Positions 1 through 12,923 are shown, numbered from the stretch's first letter. The stretch: DNA of 27,793 bases from Zarea fungicola (GCA_900169235.1 FWCC01000250.1:271-28063), one strand, 5' to 3'. Numbers and translations: made by a program. The notes: generated from the letters alone by a model not told the origin.

Positions 1-3000
1 GGAAGGCGCGACGCGGTGGTCACGGCGGTGGGGTGGTCACCGTGGTGGGGAGCACCCACTACAGGATGTGGTGGGTGTTCACGTGTAGCAGATACCCATT
101 TGGGCAGGAGGACGGAACAGGGTGGGATCCGCCCGTAGCCGCTTTACGGAATAGCAAGGCCGAAGGAAATGCAACCATGAAAATAATTAGATACATGGAT
201 CACGCCAGCTATCGGCATGGAGTGGCCTACCTACAGCGGCATAAAATATATTTACTTGTTTAGCTTTACCATTTAGATTTTCTATCATTTTCAATTCACG
301 CTCCTTTAGCCTTGAACACGTGGCACAGGAGTCAGACGTGGGAAGAAGTTCGCACTCAGACAAGACTCAATAGATGAGTTACAGTCAAAAGCGGTGGCGG
401 AAAAGCCAGAACGAGCAGCTGACTTTGGCTTTTTCTGTCCTATTGCAGCAACTGATCAGAAGGGCTCAACGCCCAAATGCAAAAGAACCCTGCATTTTCA
501 ATTCAGGGCCGAATAGGCCGGGAGGGGGGCGCCGCGCGCTGCCAGTCCATTTCCTCCTCTTCCACGGCAGCCCACTTCAGCGGATTTCTGTTGCGAAAAC
601 GGTAGGCTGCCCGAACTGGGACCAGGCTGTAGAGTACAGAAGCCAGAGAGCCCTGAATAACCGTACCAGATGTAGACGTGGCTGCATATATATGATGTTG
701 CGCGTGATGGGCTTTTTTTCGGGCTTGGCCCCCGCCATCTGCAACTGTTGCATTCAGGCCCCCAATGCAACCAACTAACTATTAGTTCAGTGCCCCTTTC
801 TGCAGCCGCAAACTGTCATGTCGTGCAGAGTCTTACTTCTCTTTCACATCTCACATCGCAAGGGTTGACTGGCTCCGAAACCCGGAACGGCTTAATGATC
901 ATCTGCCTCTTCCTGAACAACAAAAAAAAAAACCTCCCTCTGCCAAAAGATCATGTTCATGACCATCAAAGTTTTCGCGACTGTCGGTCCGCGCTACAAG
1001 CATCTTTTCCGTTACCATTGTTGTGGAGTTGCTCTGTTAGCTTTTCTAGAACACTTTCTTTAATGGGTCAGGGTGGCAGGGAACAAGGCTTCTTCACATG
1101 TACTTTCAGCTTAGCCCGGCCAGGGCTGCCGAGCGAACCCCGACAAGGGTGCTGAGCAAAGGTCCGAAAGAGAATTCGATAATCCCAGTCATGGCTGAAA
1201 TTTTCATAGCCCGAGAAAGAAGCCTATCTCTGAATTTTCTTCCCCCTTCGTAATCTGCGTGCCTGTTTGCCTGCATGTAGCTTGCTCTCTGCCTCTAGTA
1301 ATGGGGCCGCCAGTCCCGGCCCGACAAGCCGCTAGGAATGCAAGTGGCAAATAGAAATTGCTGGATTTCCGATGATCGAAAATGGAACTTCAATTTGGAA
1401 AACACAAGAAAATAGCTGCAGTCATCTGAACCCTACGCAATTTGCGTCTTCCGATGGGCTTTTGTTTTGGGGGTTTTATTACTGTTGGGAGGTTTTAACA
1501 TTAGAAGGATTTCCGCCCAGATTTCATATATATCATCTCGACCCCCTCGCTCTGGCAACGTTGCGTGAGGGGTGAGGCTCTGCGATAACATGGTGGAGAT
1601 TTCGCCTGCAAAAAAGGTCACCAGGGCAATTCGATTTTTTATTGTGCCTACTCCTCATCAGGGATCAAGGACTCGATGAGCCGGCCCGCAAAGTATCCCG
1701 CCAGCTATGGAGGCAATTTCAAAAGAAAACCCTGCCATGGAGCGCCAGTTGCCGGCAATCAAGGTTCTATTCTCAAAGACAGATTTGTTGTCCGGAAGGC
1801 AGTGCAAACGGAGCCGCCAACTACTTTGATTCCATATTCTAGAAGGACCCTCGTCGGATTGCCAAAATGAGCTACCATAGTCCGACAGCGAACAGCTCGA
1901 GTCAGGATCTGGGCCATGCTCCAGCAAAAACCCAGAATACCTAGCCAACCGGTCCTTTTCTACCTTCGAAAATGAAGAAGAAAGAGGTTCCCTGATCGAC
2001 TAGTCACGGGCATAGGTGGGCTCTCCTCTCCCTGCATTTTTTTTTTCAACTCTGGTTGGTCTAGAATCAATATGAAAATTCAAGGTTTATTTCAAAAACA
2101 GACCAGTATTTAAAATAATAATATTTGAATAAATAACAATGCGTCAGTGAGTGTCGGACGCGAACAAGGGGCGGTTTCTTTGCTCCCCTGGATACCTTTT
2201 TTTTTTTTATTAGCTCCGGCAGAGTGGCCGATGGCGTCAGACTGCTGCTTCAGTTGACGTGGGGCACAGTGATTCTTTAGCCCATGTAGTAAGGCATGCT
2301 TTCCGTCTACCTTGGATCGGGATGTTGAACTCTTGTTGTGAATCCGTGTCCCATTTCTATTCAAAGGCTGGCGTTACACCAATGTTGGCTTGGCATTAGG
2401 CTTTCTGCAGGACGCACATGATCTGCCACATTTACTTGTAGACAGTGGAAGCGCGGTTTTCAAAAATATTTGATTGAAGAGAATTAATTAGTATCCCCCC
2501 CGCCAAAAATAGAATAAACCAGTGTATTCCCAGATAACGAATAAGAAGCAGAGATCAATGATCAAACCATCTCTTCCGTCGAAATGTACCCCAAAATTAA
2601 GCGCCAGCACTCACTCGGACACAAGGCTAGCTCCCGGGTAGCGCGTGACGTTCTCGTAGATATACCGAAGCGCCAACTATACACACCAAACTACTTTGCG
2701 CTGCAGTTATTGGCTGTAATGCCGTCGCAGATCGGTGCTGGTTACTATTCTCGAACCGATAAATCAACTGCGCCATCGCTTTGCAACACACTATAGGTAC
2801 AAGTTGGTGTACTGTAAGTGCAACGTCGCGTTCAGCCTTCTCGTGGCGGCATCGTGTGATTACAACCAGCCATACATTTTCTCGCCTGCAAATGAATGTA
2901 TTATGCCTTACAATAAAGAGTGAAAGACGAGTAAAAATTCAAAAAATAGGGGGTGACGTTTAAGAAAAAAACAGGATGACGAGACAAGTTATCTGAAGGA

Positions 3001-3339
3001 TGCACACATACCGCCTGTTTTTACCGCTCATTGGGCCGTGGCTTGCGCACACCCTTTTTTGTCCCGATGCTCGTCAGGAGATGTGTGTCGTGACTCTAAA
3101 GTTCGTACAAGCTGAGACAGCGCCGTTCAGGGTCCTGATCGGCGGTGCGCACTGCATACTTGAACCATTAAATTACTGGTAAGTAGTCGGACGGTGAGGT
3201 TACTAAGCGTGTGTCTGTGTGCCTGCTGCGCCGCAGGTCAAACACAATTTCAATTTCAACCACTAACAGCCGCATATTGACGGGGACAGTGACGGAATTG
3301 ATTCACTATCACCCTTTGGGCTTTATGCGGATTTTGGGC
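1..3339. other. gene-poor spacer, no gene seen
   Basis: All reading frames are broken by frequent stops. The longest ORFs (about 60-135 codons) have no recognisable domain, no consistent third-position bias and no convincing splice-linked partner. The first 80 bases are rich in GGTGG. Poly-T runs occur at 2037-2046 and 2197-2208. I see no tRNA, rRNA or recognisable transposase here. A very decayed mobile element cannot be excluded by eye. Confidence 0.6.
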
Positions 3340-3560
3340 GAATCATCACGGGGCAGCGCGGGCGTCGGTACGAGCGAGCAATGGGAAAGGACGGGAGGGA
3401 GGTGCGGCTGGGGTCCAAAAGGATCCCCGCCCCTCGCCGCCGCCGTCTCGCTCGTCACACGGGATGGTGCTTCCGGACTGCTCAAGTGACCGTCCGTCTG
3501 ATACGTGGCGGGCGCGGCGTCGCTCGCAAGGCTCAACGGCTGGCTCGATATGATGTGTCA
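3340..3560. other. GC-rich islet within AT-rich spacer
   Basis: This short stretch is much richer in G, C and CpG than the DNA on either side, with runs such as GCCGCCGCCG and GGCGGGCGCGGCG. The overlapping ORFs on both strands are compositional and show no domain. It could be a promoter remnant, a piece of a decayed gene or chance. I assign no function. Confidence 0.4.
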
Positions 3561-3783
3561 GTGATGTGTTTGATAGCTAATACGGTGACGGGGAGGGTGT
3601 GTGGTGACGGTGACGACTCCCTCTCACTGCAACATTGCGATTTCAGCTCGAGCCTTGGCCCCCAACCTGGGGAGTTCTACTGTAAGCGAGTCTGTCAGCT
3701 TCCGAATAGTGACTGTCGAGACGGGTAATGATGTGTTTGGTGAAACTTCTGAAGTAATAATAGATTTAAAATCAATAATACTT

Positions 3784-3797
3784 GTTAATCGATTAAC
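3784..3797. repeat. 14-bp perfect palindrome
   Basis: GTTAATCGATTAAC reads the same on both strands. It lies 21 bp before a second perfect palindrome, in an AT-rich stretch. It could be a binding site for a dimeric protein, but nothing nearby identifies one. Confidence 0.5.
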
Positions 3798-3818
3798 TAT
3801 GGGTTTAATTATTTCCCC

Positions 3819-3838
3819 TTTTTTTTTTAAAAAAAAAA
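3819..3838. repeat. T10A10 perfect 20-bp palindrome
   Basis: Ten T are followed directly by ten A, preceded by CCCC. Such a tract is rigid and tends to exclude nucleosomes. No gene start lies close by, so a promoter role is not supported. Confidence 0.6.
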
Positions 3839-6800
3839 GTTCGCTCTGGGAATCGTTTGAGACTGGAGCTGACATGGAAGCGGACGTCGTGGCTTGAACA
3901 ACCTGACATATCTTGCAGAACGGCTATGCTGATAAAAACAAAGCGCAATGCAGAACGGGCCAATGTTTGAAGGAATAAAGTGTGATTAGACTGCAAATAA
4001 TTTCCGTAGCCACCGCAAGAAGTAATTGGAATCGTTTTGCAGCCGTGTGATACGTGTTTGACTTTCATCATTCGCGTCAAGTCTCTCATTGCATTCACCG
4101 AAAGAAAGTAGAGGCGACATGATTTACTAAAATACAGTAATAAGGTATTGAATTTCTAATTTAATTTTTAAATATTATAATAATATTATCAAAGTTGCAT
4201 TGCTCTGTTTCGGAGGTGTCACTTTTCAGGCCCGTCCACACAGCTCATCGTTTTAGCCAGGTCAGCCCACGTGGGAGGCATGGTATCGGATAGTATTACC
4301 TGTTGAAGATTTGGACGGCTTTACACGCGGACTTGAGCAATTATTTTGCCCAATTCCGCTGAATGTGAGAAAGAGATTAATGGCCCAAAATTTCAATAAA
4401 AATACAAAACGCCAACATGGGTCTCGGTAACCACGAGGGTAATAGTCGTTCGCCATCGTGCCATGCGTTTCTGCTATCCTGGCCGAATCTGCTCGCCACA
4501 TGTACGTTGGATGCTTGGGTGTGGTAGAACCCCTGCGCGTGCTTTCCCCAGACTCCCACACCTATTCTGACAGCCTGATTCATGTGCCTCTGACAGGAAA
4601 CCAGTGACTGCTGCACAAGGGATGGAATCATGTCTGTATTCTCACAGGCAGGCAAAAAGGTGACGAAGAGTGGCGGCGCAGGCAACTGGCCACAGTCGCA
4701 GCTTATAAACCACCCATGGAGGTGTATAATACAAATCTCACCCGTAAGAAAGAGATGGAAACGGATTGATAATCTATCTCTGCGAGATTAGTAAACGGAG
4801 CAACCACTCCGTTAGAAACGCTTTGCCATCGAAATAATCGTGGCACAACACGCACTACATAAGCCGCCAATAAGAATATTGACATTGGCTCCAACGCTTT
4901 CTTTTAATAAAAATAAGTTTTATTTTATTATAACTGCTAATTCTTGTTTCTGTCATTTCTAATCATTTCTTTGTAATTTACGGACATATCGTGGCGTCCT
5001 TGTCGCGCATCGCTTGCATCTTGGCGGAACACCGGCCTATTCATCAATCACCTTGGCGGGCAAAATACAGCACATCACAAGCCTCTCTAGTTAGCAAACA
5101 AAGAAAACGCGTTGCGCTCAAGCTAAAAGAAGACAATAAAAACAAGAGAGTTATTATTTTCGGATGGAGGCATTACATATGCAGTAGGAAAGCAGCGCTC
5201 GTGATTTATTAGGCTTGTTTTCTCTGCTCTCAGCCATCGTACAATCTCAGAATAGTTAACCTCACCGCCGGATGCTGGCATACACGCGTTTTTATTCATG
5301 GCTCGCCACATTATCAGGTCCCGAGTGGCTTTGTTTGACAAAGACAATTGTGACACAGTCGCTCCATTTATTGTTTAATTGTTTAATTAATATTTTTGTG
5401 TTGCTACACTGTAATACAAATCGGCACTTCCAGCTGCAAGGCCCGATGGCAAACGGCGGGACAACAAAGACGTTCATTAATGGTGAACAGCGGTGATGAA
5501 GTTTACCCGAGACCATTTGTGCCGCTAATGCACAGGCTCTGAAAGTACATGAGCCCAAACCCCGACACGACTGCGACTCGTATACGGCGTCGGTGCCCAA
5601 GGGAGCAAGACATCGGGCATGAGTGGTACAAACATAGATATAGCAAGTTAGCTACAGTAAAAAGTGAAGTACTGCGCCCGTGATCCTCAGTGTGGCCTGT
5701 CCCTCCGTGATGCGAGACTCCTGCCGACACTGACTTGCGAATTAGCTGCACACGGCTACCTCCAAGTCGCGCTCTCGTCTCGTCAGAAACAGCTTCTTAC
5801 GGCGGAACTCAAAATAGCACCACCACTTCATATAGTTTTCCATAATCGGCTCAATTCTGTGCCGCAATCCAGATAACGCAGAGCATTTTGTAGCTCAAGC
5901 GGAATGGAAGCTGTGCATCTGGTCTTTCAAGGGAGAAACGAAATGAAGGGTGACAAGCTATTACATCAGAACATATCGACATGCATCGAGTTAAACCCTG
6001 CAAGCACATTAATTACACTTTCTATTGCATTCAATTAAGCGGGAATGAAATATATTAAATCAGCCTTCCAAGCTCTCATGTCCTTTGGAAGTAGGCCAAG
6101 CAGGAGCCAGCAATCAACCCATCTTCAGATTGGTCAGCCTTCGAACGGAGAGTCTTTATGCCAACCCCTGGCTCGTCAATGGTCTCAAATTATATAGTAA
6201 CTGCAGTTTTTTGTTGTTCATTTCAATCTCCCCGACTCTTCAGTGGGCGGCATCGTATTCAGGAAGGTTATGTCCTAGCAACCGTCTTTAACATGTTACT
6301 TATTCCCTGAAACCTGATACAAGAGGCATGTACGTTTTAAGAGATATTAATATGGGATCAACGATTCTAAAATTACCATGTTTGAAGATCAGAAGCTAAG
6401 CTGTCCACTCTTTAAGTCTTGTGAGGTTATGTTGACGTCAGGAGACGTTAGGAGCCAAGACTTCAACGAATGACCGTTCTGGCCCAGAGGTTGAATACTA
6501 GAAATAGTAGAAGGAAGTAAAAAATTGCCTTTCAAGCATAATAAACCTGACCTCAGTCCGGTTAAATATGTCTCATAGTCTACCATGGAGAACAGTGCTT
6601 CGCTTTGAACAGTCATGACTACTGTTTTTAGACATGGTAGCATGGCTAAACAGTATGTATTTCTGGCGCTCAAGACAATTTTTTTTAAGCAAGATTAGGC
6701 TAACAGAAAATCTCGAGGAAAGAGCTAGATATCGAAGCTATAGTTCAGATGTTCTTTCTTTGCAAATAAAGAAGGAGAGAGCAATTTGCTCGTAGAGAAG

Positions 6801-7783
6801 TAGCGAATTGTACACCAAGCTCCATCATGGTACTCTTTTCACGAACCAATATTACCTCTCACATACACCATGAGACGAGGATTATCCACATTGAAATGGC
6901 TAGCTCTTACAGTAAGCACCAAGAGATGCACCATTGTTGCTTCAATTATTGCTCTCTTAGTCCATGGCGGAGGTAAAGGGCTGGGCTGTTATTTGGCAGC
7001 CACAAGCACACCAACAACTGCAGCTGGCTTTTCTACTTTACGAGAGAAATAAACTAGATAATACACCTTTTGATTTCTACATATTATACTGCCTTAAGAG
7101 TCAGACATTGAGTGGAATGAACGTGTATTCAATACTGGTGGCTCATAGACACCGCTAGTTGAATACTGCATCCGCATATTTGACTTGCACAGCCTGATTC
7201 CGCGGTGCAGAGCTGTTCAACATTCCGCCCCCACCACACCCGAAAAAGCTTCAAGGCCAGTACGGTTTACCCGAATTTTTAGATGACTTGCATACTGATG
7301 GCTTAGATGTTATCACGCTGCATTAAAATATGCAGCCACGAAAGCTTGACCAGGTAGCGGTCAGCAGCACCGTCCGGGCATCCCGGCCCAGCTCACGACG
7401 ACTGTGCTGGGTAGTATTGAGGCGTCTGGAAGCTACACACCTTTATGCACGTTCAGCTGCACGATATCGGTGACAATTCTGCCACGGGCAACAATTAGTG
7501 CTACGCTGGTACAACGGCCTTGCAGGCGTAAGCAAGAGATATTGTAGTTGCATGTAAGCAATAATGACGAAAAAAAGGACCAAGGTATTTGGGCAACACT
7601 GCTTGAAGTCGACTGGGTACTCGGGCCGCTCAAACGCTCCATCCCATACAATCCGGGACGTGAAGATTGAAAGTTGGATGATCACAATCTGTCATTGGGA
7701 CCTGCAGCACCTGCTGTGCGCGGCATAAAACCCGTTTACGAACTTTCTGGCAAGTATTATAAGCCCATCCTCGCTTATTCAGG
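3839..7783. other. gene-poor spacer, no gene seen
   Basis: This stretch is AT-rich in part, especially 4130-4200 and 4900-4980. It contains only short unrelated ORFs on both strands. A 10-bp E-box-like palindrome CCCACGTGGG lies at 4266-4275. I found no RNA gene, transposase motif or reverse-transcriptase motif. Confidence 0.55.
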
Positions 7784-8155
7784 TGTCACGATACCAAAAA
7801 TAAGAATTCCAGTCGTAGTTTTAGCTCTATCTTGAACTTTGAAACATTTCGTATTATGGGTTTGAAAAATGGGTCAGAAATTCAGACGTCTCAATTCTCG
7901 TCCTATCGGGAGACACAAAACGATCTGGTGACCCAAAAAATTCTACCCGTCCGTCACCAAAAGTTGGAGCGCCGAACTTTACTTAACAGCATTTGAGAAA
8001 CGCGTTGCGACTAAGACCGGTAAAGAGAGAGAGTCGACACTTTTAGCTTAATCTCGTCGACACTCAACACTCAACGCTCAACGCAAAGCAGTATTGTAAA
8101 TAAAGCATAGTATAGAGGACTGACATATCTCTCCTCACAATCAACTTTGTTAACA
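7784..8155 (+). mobile_element. possible degenerate LTR of a Ty3/gypsy-type element
   Basis: The segment starts TGTCACGATACC and ends GTTAACA, so it has the TG...CA ends of an LTR. It is about 372 bp long, within the range of fungal LTRs. An AATAAA polyadenylation-like signal lies at 8099-8104, about 50 bp before the end. The sequence after 8155 (TTGTTGCTATCATC...) could be the untranslated leader of an internal region, but no gag or pol coding is recognisable downstream. No target-site duplication is visible, and I did not find a second copy in the window. The call rests on terminal dinucleotides, length and the poly(A) signal, and could be chance. Confidence 0.3.
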
Positions 8156-9349
8156 TTGTTGCTATCATCATTGTTATTGATGCTACTACTTTTCTTGATG
8201 CTGTTGATGCTGTTACTCTCTCTTATTGGTTTTTTTGGCATGCTCTTTATGCTGCCATTACCTGCTATTAACTTGTCTTATTTTTATCTGATACTAGACT
8301 AGATGTCCTTTTATCACTTGATGATAGTAGATGGGAAAGTAGTACTAGGAATCAGCCCTGATTAGGTATACTTGCTTGGGTGATTTCTAATTGTGTTCGA
8401 TGGAATCCAGGCCTTCAGAAGTAGAGAGGGTTCAAACGGAGAGTCACGAGAACGGGTGGCGTTGGTGAGACAAGACAGCATAGTGGCTGAAAACAAAGTT
8501 TGTGCGCAAAACCTTCGTAAGGTGGCAAAGGAACACAGGCTGGAGCATCCAGCGCCGCATATCTAACTGAAGTGAGATATGTTGTCTCGTAAGTTTTCTC
8601 AGCAATGCCATGTATTGTCTTGGAAAATGCTGGAGCAAGGGATGGCATTGGAGATCAGCACCAGTTCTGGGCATGATAAGGTTAACAGGAAGAAGTAAAA
8701 CAATTAATTGAAAGAGGAGAAATCTAGAAAAATGCACAACTAGATGCTTGTATCAACGAGCCTTTGATTCACCGCTGGAAGCCATAAGGAGCGAATTTGT
8801 TTAATCTGTCCATTTTGCCCTTGATTTCATTTTACATTTTACATCTCTCTTTAGACTCTGGTGTATTATCTCCACTAGATATCCCTAAAAAAAGACCATA
8901 ATTTCCATGAGTAATGCCAGATACCGAGACAGCATCAAGAACCGCCGTTGGCTCGCCTTTGTTTAGGCAGGTACATAACGATTCCGAGCACATACCAGCG
9001 ACTGCAAGATGCAAAACCGCTGCAAGAAAGCTCTCTTTTTATTATAAGAATGACTCTTTTAATAACGGCCGGCGAGCCCAAGACCATGCCTCTACCTATC
9101 ACTTGTATTTGTCAATATAGTCCATGAACAACTTTACATTATGCCTCTTCACTGCAACTTGGCAGTTGTTTAAATGCTGCGTTAGATATTTCTGCCGACA
9201 AATAATCACGTCAGTTTGCAAATTTGCCCAACGCCTTTATATTCTTTCAACAAATAAAAATAAAGTAAAAATAAGGGGACAAAAATACGAAAGGCAATTG
9301 TGGAGAGGATCGCCTTCGGGGTTTCTTCAACTGACTTCCGAGGGAGACT
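8156..9349. other. spacer upstream of the alpha-galactosidase
   Basis: There is no supported gene. Positions 8156-8230 contain several TTGATGCT-like words. The rest holds short ORFs without domains. The part nearest 9593 is presumably the distal promoter of the alpha-galactosidase gene. Confidence 0.5.
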
Positions 9350-9379
9350 GCGGGGAAGCTTCCATGCTGTTTCCCGGAG
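9350..9379. promoter_or_regulatory. two candidate CreA/Cre1 sites upstream of the alpha-galactosidase
   Basis: GCGGGG at 9350-9355 and CCGGAG at 9374-9379 both match the SYGGRG consensus of the carbon catabolite repressor CreA/Cre1. They lie about 240 and 215 bp before the proposed start codon. Glycosidase genes in filamentous fungi are often CreA-repressed, so a role is plausible. The motif is short and the sites may be fortuitous. Confidence 0.3.
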
Positions 9380-9592
9380 AAATGCTCGGATAAAAATCAC
9401 AAGGTGACATGGACAACGCACGATAATGTAAGCTGTTGCAATTCCTTGATAGTGAATGGAAGATCAATCTATTGATACACGGTAAGATAGGATATCGGCG
9501 CGAGGGGCGGAAATTCACGGCAGTTATTAAGCGCGTTTTAGTGTATACAAAAAATGCGAATTCACATTGACGAGGGCCAAAGAAGTGTCATC

Positions 9593-11923
9593 ATGAAGTG
9601 TAAGTGCCAATAATGGGATAAAGTCTCGTGTTTAATACTCATATGCTGCTTCGATGAATTATTATGACTAACGGTTTCTGCAGCAGCAATTGTTGTCGAT
9701 GGGACGTCATTTGCCCTCAATGGACGCAAGGTCTCTTATAGATTCCACGTCGACGGAGTCAGTGGTGACCTCGTTTCAGACCACTTTGGCCGTCTCGTCT
9801 CCGATATTATCGCCATCGAGCCCGTTGGTCGACAGGGTGGATGGTCAACCTCCGCTGGCGTCCGGCGTGAGTTTCCCGATCTCGGACGCGGTGACTTTCG
9901 CACACCAGCATTTCGTATACGCACGGCGGCTGGCAGCACCGTCACGGCGCTCAAATACCACTCTCATGACATCAAAATGGGAAAGACAGAACTGGATGGT
10001 TTGCCGTCGACAATCGCTGGGGACTCACAGGATGCAGCGACACTCATCATTCACCTATTGGACGCCTACAGCCAGATTGCGGCGGACCTCACATACACCG
10101 TCTTTCCAGAACACGATGCTATTGTACGAAGCGTCAAGCTTTTCAACGGAGGGACATCAAAGATTACTGTGGAGAAGTTGACAAGTATAAGTGTCGACTT
10201 ACCACATCAGGACTATGACATGATTTGCCTACGCGGGGAGTGGTCGAGGGAATTCAGCAAAAGTCGTCGCGCAGTTGACTACGGCTCTCAAGGGTAACCT
10301 TCTCCAACTATTTCCCTCATAGTGACCTTGTTCGGAAACTCTTGGCGCTAAACGAAATCCTTTTGATATAGATTTGGTAGCACAGCCGGCTACTCATCCC
10401 ACATGCACAACCCATTCCTCGCCCTCGCACAACCCACCACCACTGAATCTCATGGTGAGGCCTGGGGCTTCTCCCTCCTCTACTCAGGTTCCTTCCGTGC
10501 CGAAGTTGAAAAGAACCCTCAAGGTCTTGTCCGCACGCAAATCGGTCTCCACGACGCACAGCTCTCATGGCCTCTTCTCCCTGGCGAATCGCTCCTCTCG
10601 CCGGAGTGCGTGGCCGTGTACTCCGACACTGGCCTCGGTGGCATGTCCCGCAGACTTCACAAGCTGTACCACAGACACCTCATCCGGAGCACCTTTGTTG
10701 ACCAGCCGCGGCCTGTGCTGCTCAACAGCTGGGAGGGCGTCTATTTTGATTTCGATGACAAGAAGATCCTGGAGCTCGCCCGTGGAACGGCTGACCTGGG
10801 TATCAAGTTATTTGTCATGGACGATGGCTGGTTCGGCGTAAAGTACCCGCGCGTCAATGACGGCGCTGGTCTTGGCGACTGGACGCCGAATCCGGAGCGT
10901 TTCCCACACGGTCTCAAAAGCGTCGTCGAAGAAGCAATTACTTTCCCCGTTGCTGGCACAGACAGCACCGACAAGCTCAAGTTTGGCATCTGGGTCGAGC
11001 CGGAAATGGTGAACCCAAAGTCGGAGCTCTTCGATGCCCATCCGGACTGGGTCCTCCAAAGCGAGGGCTATGCGCTCACGGAAGCCAGAAACCAGCTTGT
11101 GCTCAACCTGTCCCTCCCGGCGGTGCAGGACTACATAATCGACAGCATGAGCGCTCTCCTGCGCAGCGCGCCGATTTCCTACGTCAAGTGGGACAACAAC
11201 CGTGGCATCCACGAGACGCCCGCACCTCATTTGTTCCACGCCTACATGCTAGGTCTCTATCGTGTCCTGCATGCGCTTACGACGAGCTTCCCAGATGTGC
11301 TCTGGGAGGGGTGTGCCTCCGGCGGCGGGCGCTTCGACGCGGGCATGCTGCCGTACTTTCCGCAGTCGTGGACGTCGGACAACACGGACCCGGCAGACCG
11401 CATCGCGATCCAGTTCGGCTCCAGCCTCGCCTACCCGGCCTCCACCATGGGTGCGCACGTCGCCAAGGTGCCGAACGAGACGACGGGCCGGACCACGTCG
11501 CTCGCGTTCCGCGCACACGTTGCCATGATGGGCGGCTCGTTTGGCTTCGAGCTCGATCCAGCCAGCGACATCGCCACCTCTGACCGCGCACAGATACCGG
11601 CCCTCATCAGACTCGCCGAAAAAGTCAACCCCATTGTGGTCAAGGGCAACTTGTGGAGGCTTCGTACCCCAGAGGAGTCCAATCACCCCGCCGCCCTGTT
11701 TTTGGCAGAGGATGGGACGCAAGCTGTGCTGTTTGCGTTTCAGATGCTAGGAAAACCGGTGCATAGTCAGCCGACGCTGTATCTTGAGGGCTTAGATACA
11801 AGTGCGAGATATCGGCTGGATGGAGACAAGGAGTTTTTGGGGTCAACCTTGATGAATGGCGGTTTACAATTTCAGTTCAACGGTGATTATGATAGCCGCG
11901 TAGTAGTTATTGAACGAGTTTGA
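9593..11923 (+). CDS. alpha-galactosidase, GH36, intracellular
   Basis: It hydrolyses terminal alpha-1,6-linked galactose from melibiose, raffinose-type sugars or galactomannan fragments. I read three exons: 9593-9599, 9684-10293 and 10372-11923, giving 722 residues, typical for fungal GH36. Both introns are GT-AG (84 and 78 nt). Visible GH36 landmarks are VMDDGWFG (about 354-361), [10 protein letters not shown] (409-418), KWDNN with the probable nucleophile D480, [12 protein letters not shown] (517-528) and SDNTD with the probable acid/base D542. The N-terminus is an N-terminal beta-domain sequence without a signal peptide, so the enzyme is probably cytosolic and acts on imported sugars. No in-frame ATG lies between a TGA at 9665 and the conserved domain, so a small first exon is required; ATGAAGT followed by GTAAGT fits. 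The acceptor is a tandem CAGCAG, and either choice keeps the frame. The family call is strong; the exact start is less sure. Confidence 0.9.
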
Positions 11924-12923
11924 TATTTGACTGGAGATGGCGCCACGGCAATGAAACCGATAGAAATAGCTTTCTTGATAGAGGTTTGCTATATCTAATA
12001 GAATTTCCATGGACTATTTTGAAACACTAAGGCCTCGTACCTTTATGCGTGCCAGGCGCACGCCATGATGTCGGGGTTATAAATAGCTACCGTACTTGCG
12101 CTAAGATTTTAACCATTATTTGTTCTTCGATTGACTTGCGCTATAATATTAATACCTGCCATCGCTGGTTGGTGTAGCGGAACAGGAATCGATATGTGTG
12201 ATGAGGTGGCCGTACTATAGGAGACTCAGCATGAGGAGGGGTAAAGCCATGCCACTCTCTTGATGAATTTGGCGATAAAGACCTTTGAAGGAGAAACTCG
12301 TAGTGTACAGAGGCGTTAATGGGTTTTGTGTATATGAAAGGGGTTGTTAATGAGTGTTTGAAGACAGTCTACATGGTCGAGCCTCTCTTGAAGCCAACGG
12401 AAACTTATTCAACTACAGCAAAGTAAGATATAATAAGACTACATGTATTAGTAGCCATCAAATTAACAGGGCTACTATAAACAAAAGCCAAATATTCATC
12501 GGCCGAGCTGAATGAACAGCTCTATGGGTCTGGGAAGGGTAATGCCTCAGCTCGCTCCTCCCTACTTTACGACACATACACTTGATGGCGTCTTGGCGAG
12601 GGCGCTAGAGCACAAATTATTGAAACCTTTATTTCTGCTATAAGTCAAGATGCCACAAGGACAGTTGGAATCTAAAGAAAACGGGACCCGTGCCCAAGTA
12701 CCCGTGTGGAAGTATACGTGGCTTATCCATATATGAGTAGATCCACATATCCCACGACCCATACCGGAGGATATTTTTGCATGATTCCGTTTTCCGGGCA
12801 CTTTGTACGAAAAGGAAACTGCCAGAGAGAGGATCGCAAAGTTTGATATGTGAGTTGGACAAAGCGAAAGCTCCAGCAGGCTGCGAGGCCTTTCGGCCGA
12901 GAGCTTTTTTACACGTGAAATAC

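Noticed and set aside
2745..2760. GGTTCGAG on the reverse strand, resembling a tRNA B box
   Set aside because: The flanking bases do not form a T arm, and no acceptor stem, anticodon arm or A box is found at the right distance.
4266..4275. CCCACGTGGG palindrome as a bHLH promoter site
   Set aside because: No gene start lies near it, and a 10-bp palindrome is expected by chance in this length.
8415..8737. Overlapping 77- and 97-codon reverse ORFs
   Set aside because: No recognisable domain and no coding-like codon use; the two frames overlap.
11188..11722. Several 80-157-codon ORFs on both strands
   Set aside because: Shadows of the GC-rich part of the alpha-galactosidase exon; Arg/Pro/Ser-rich low-complexity translations.
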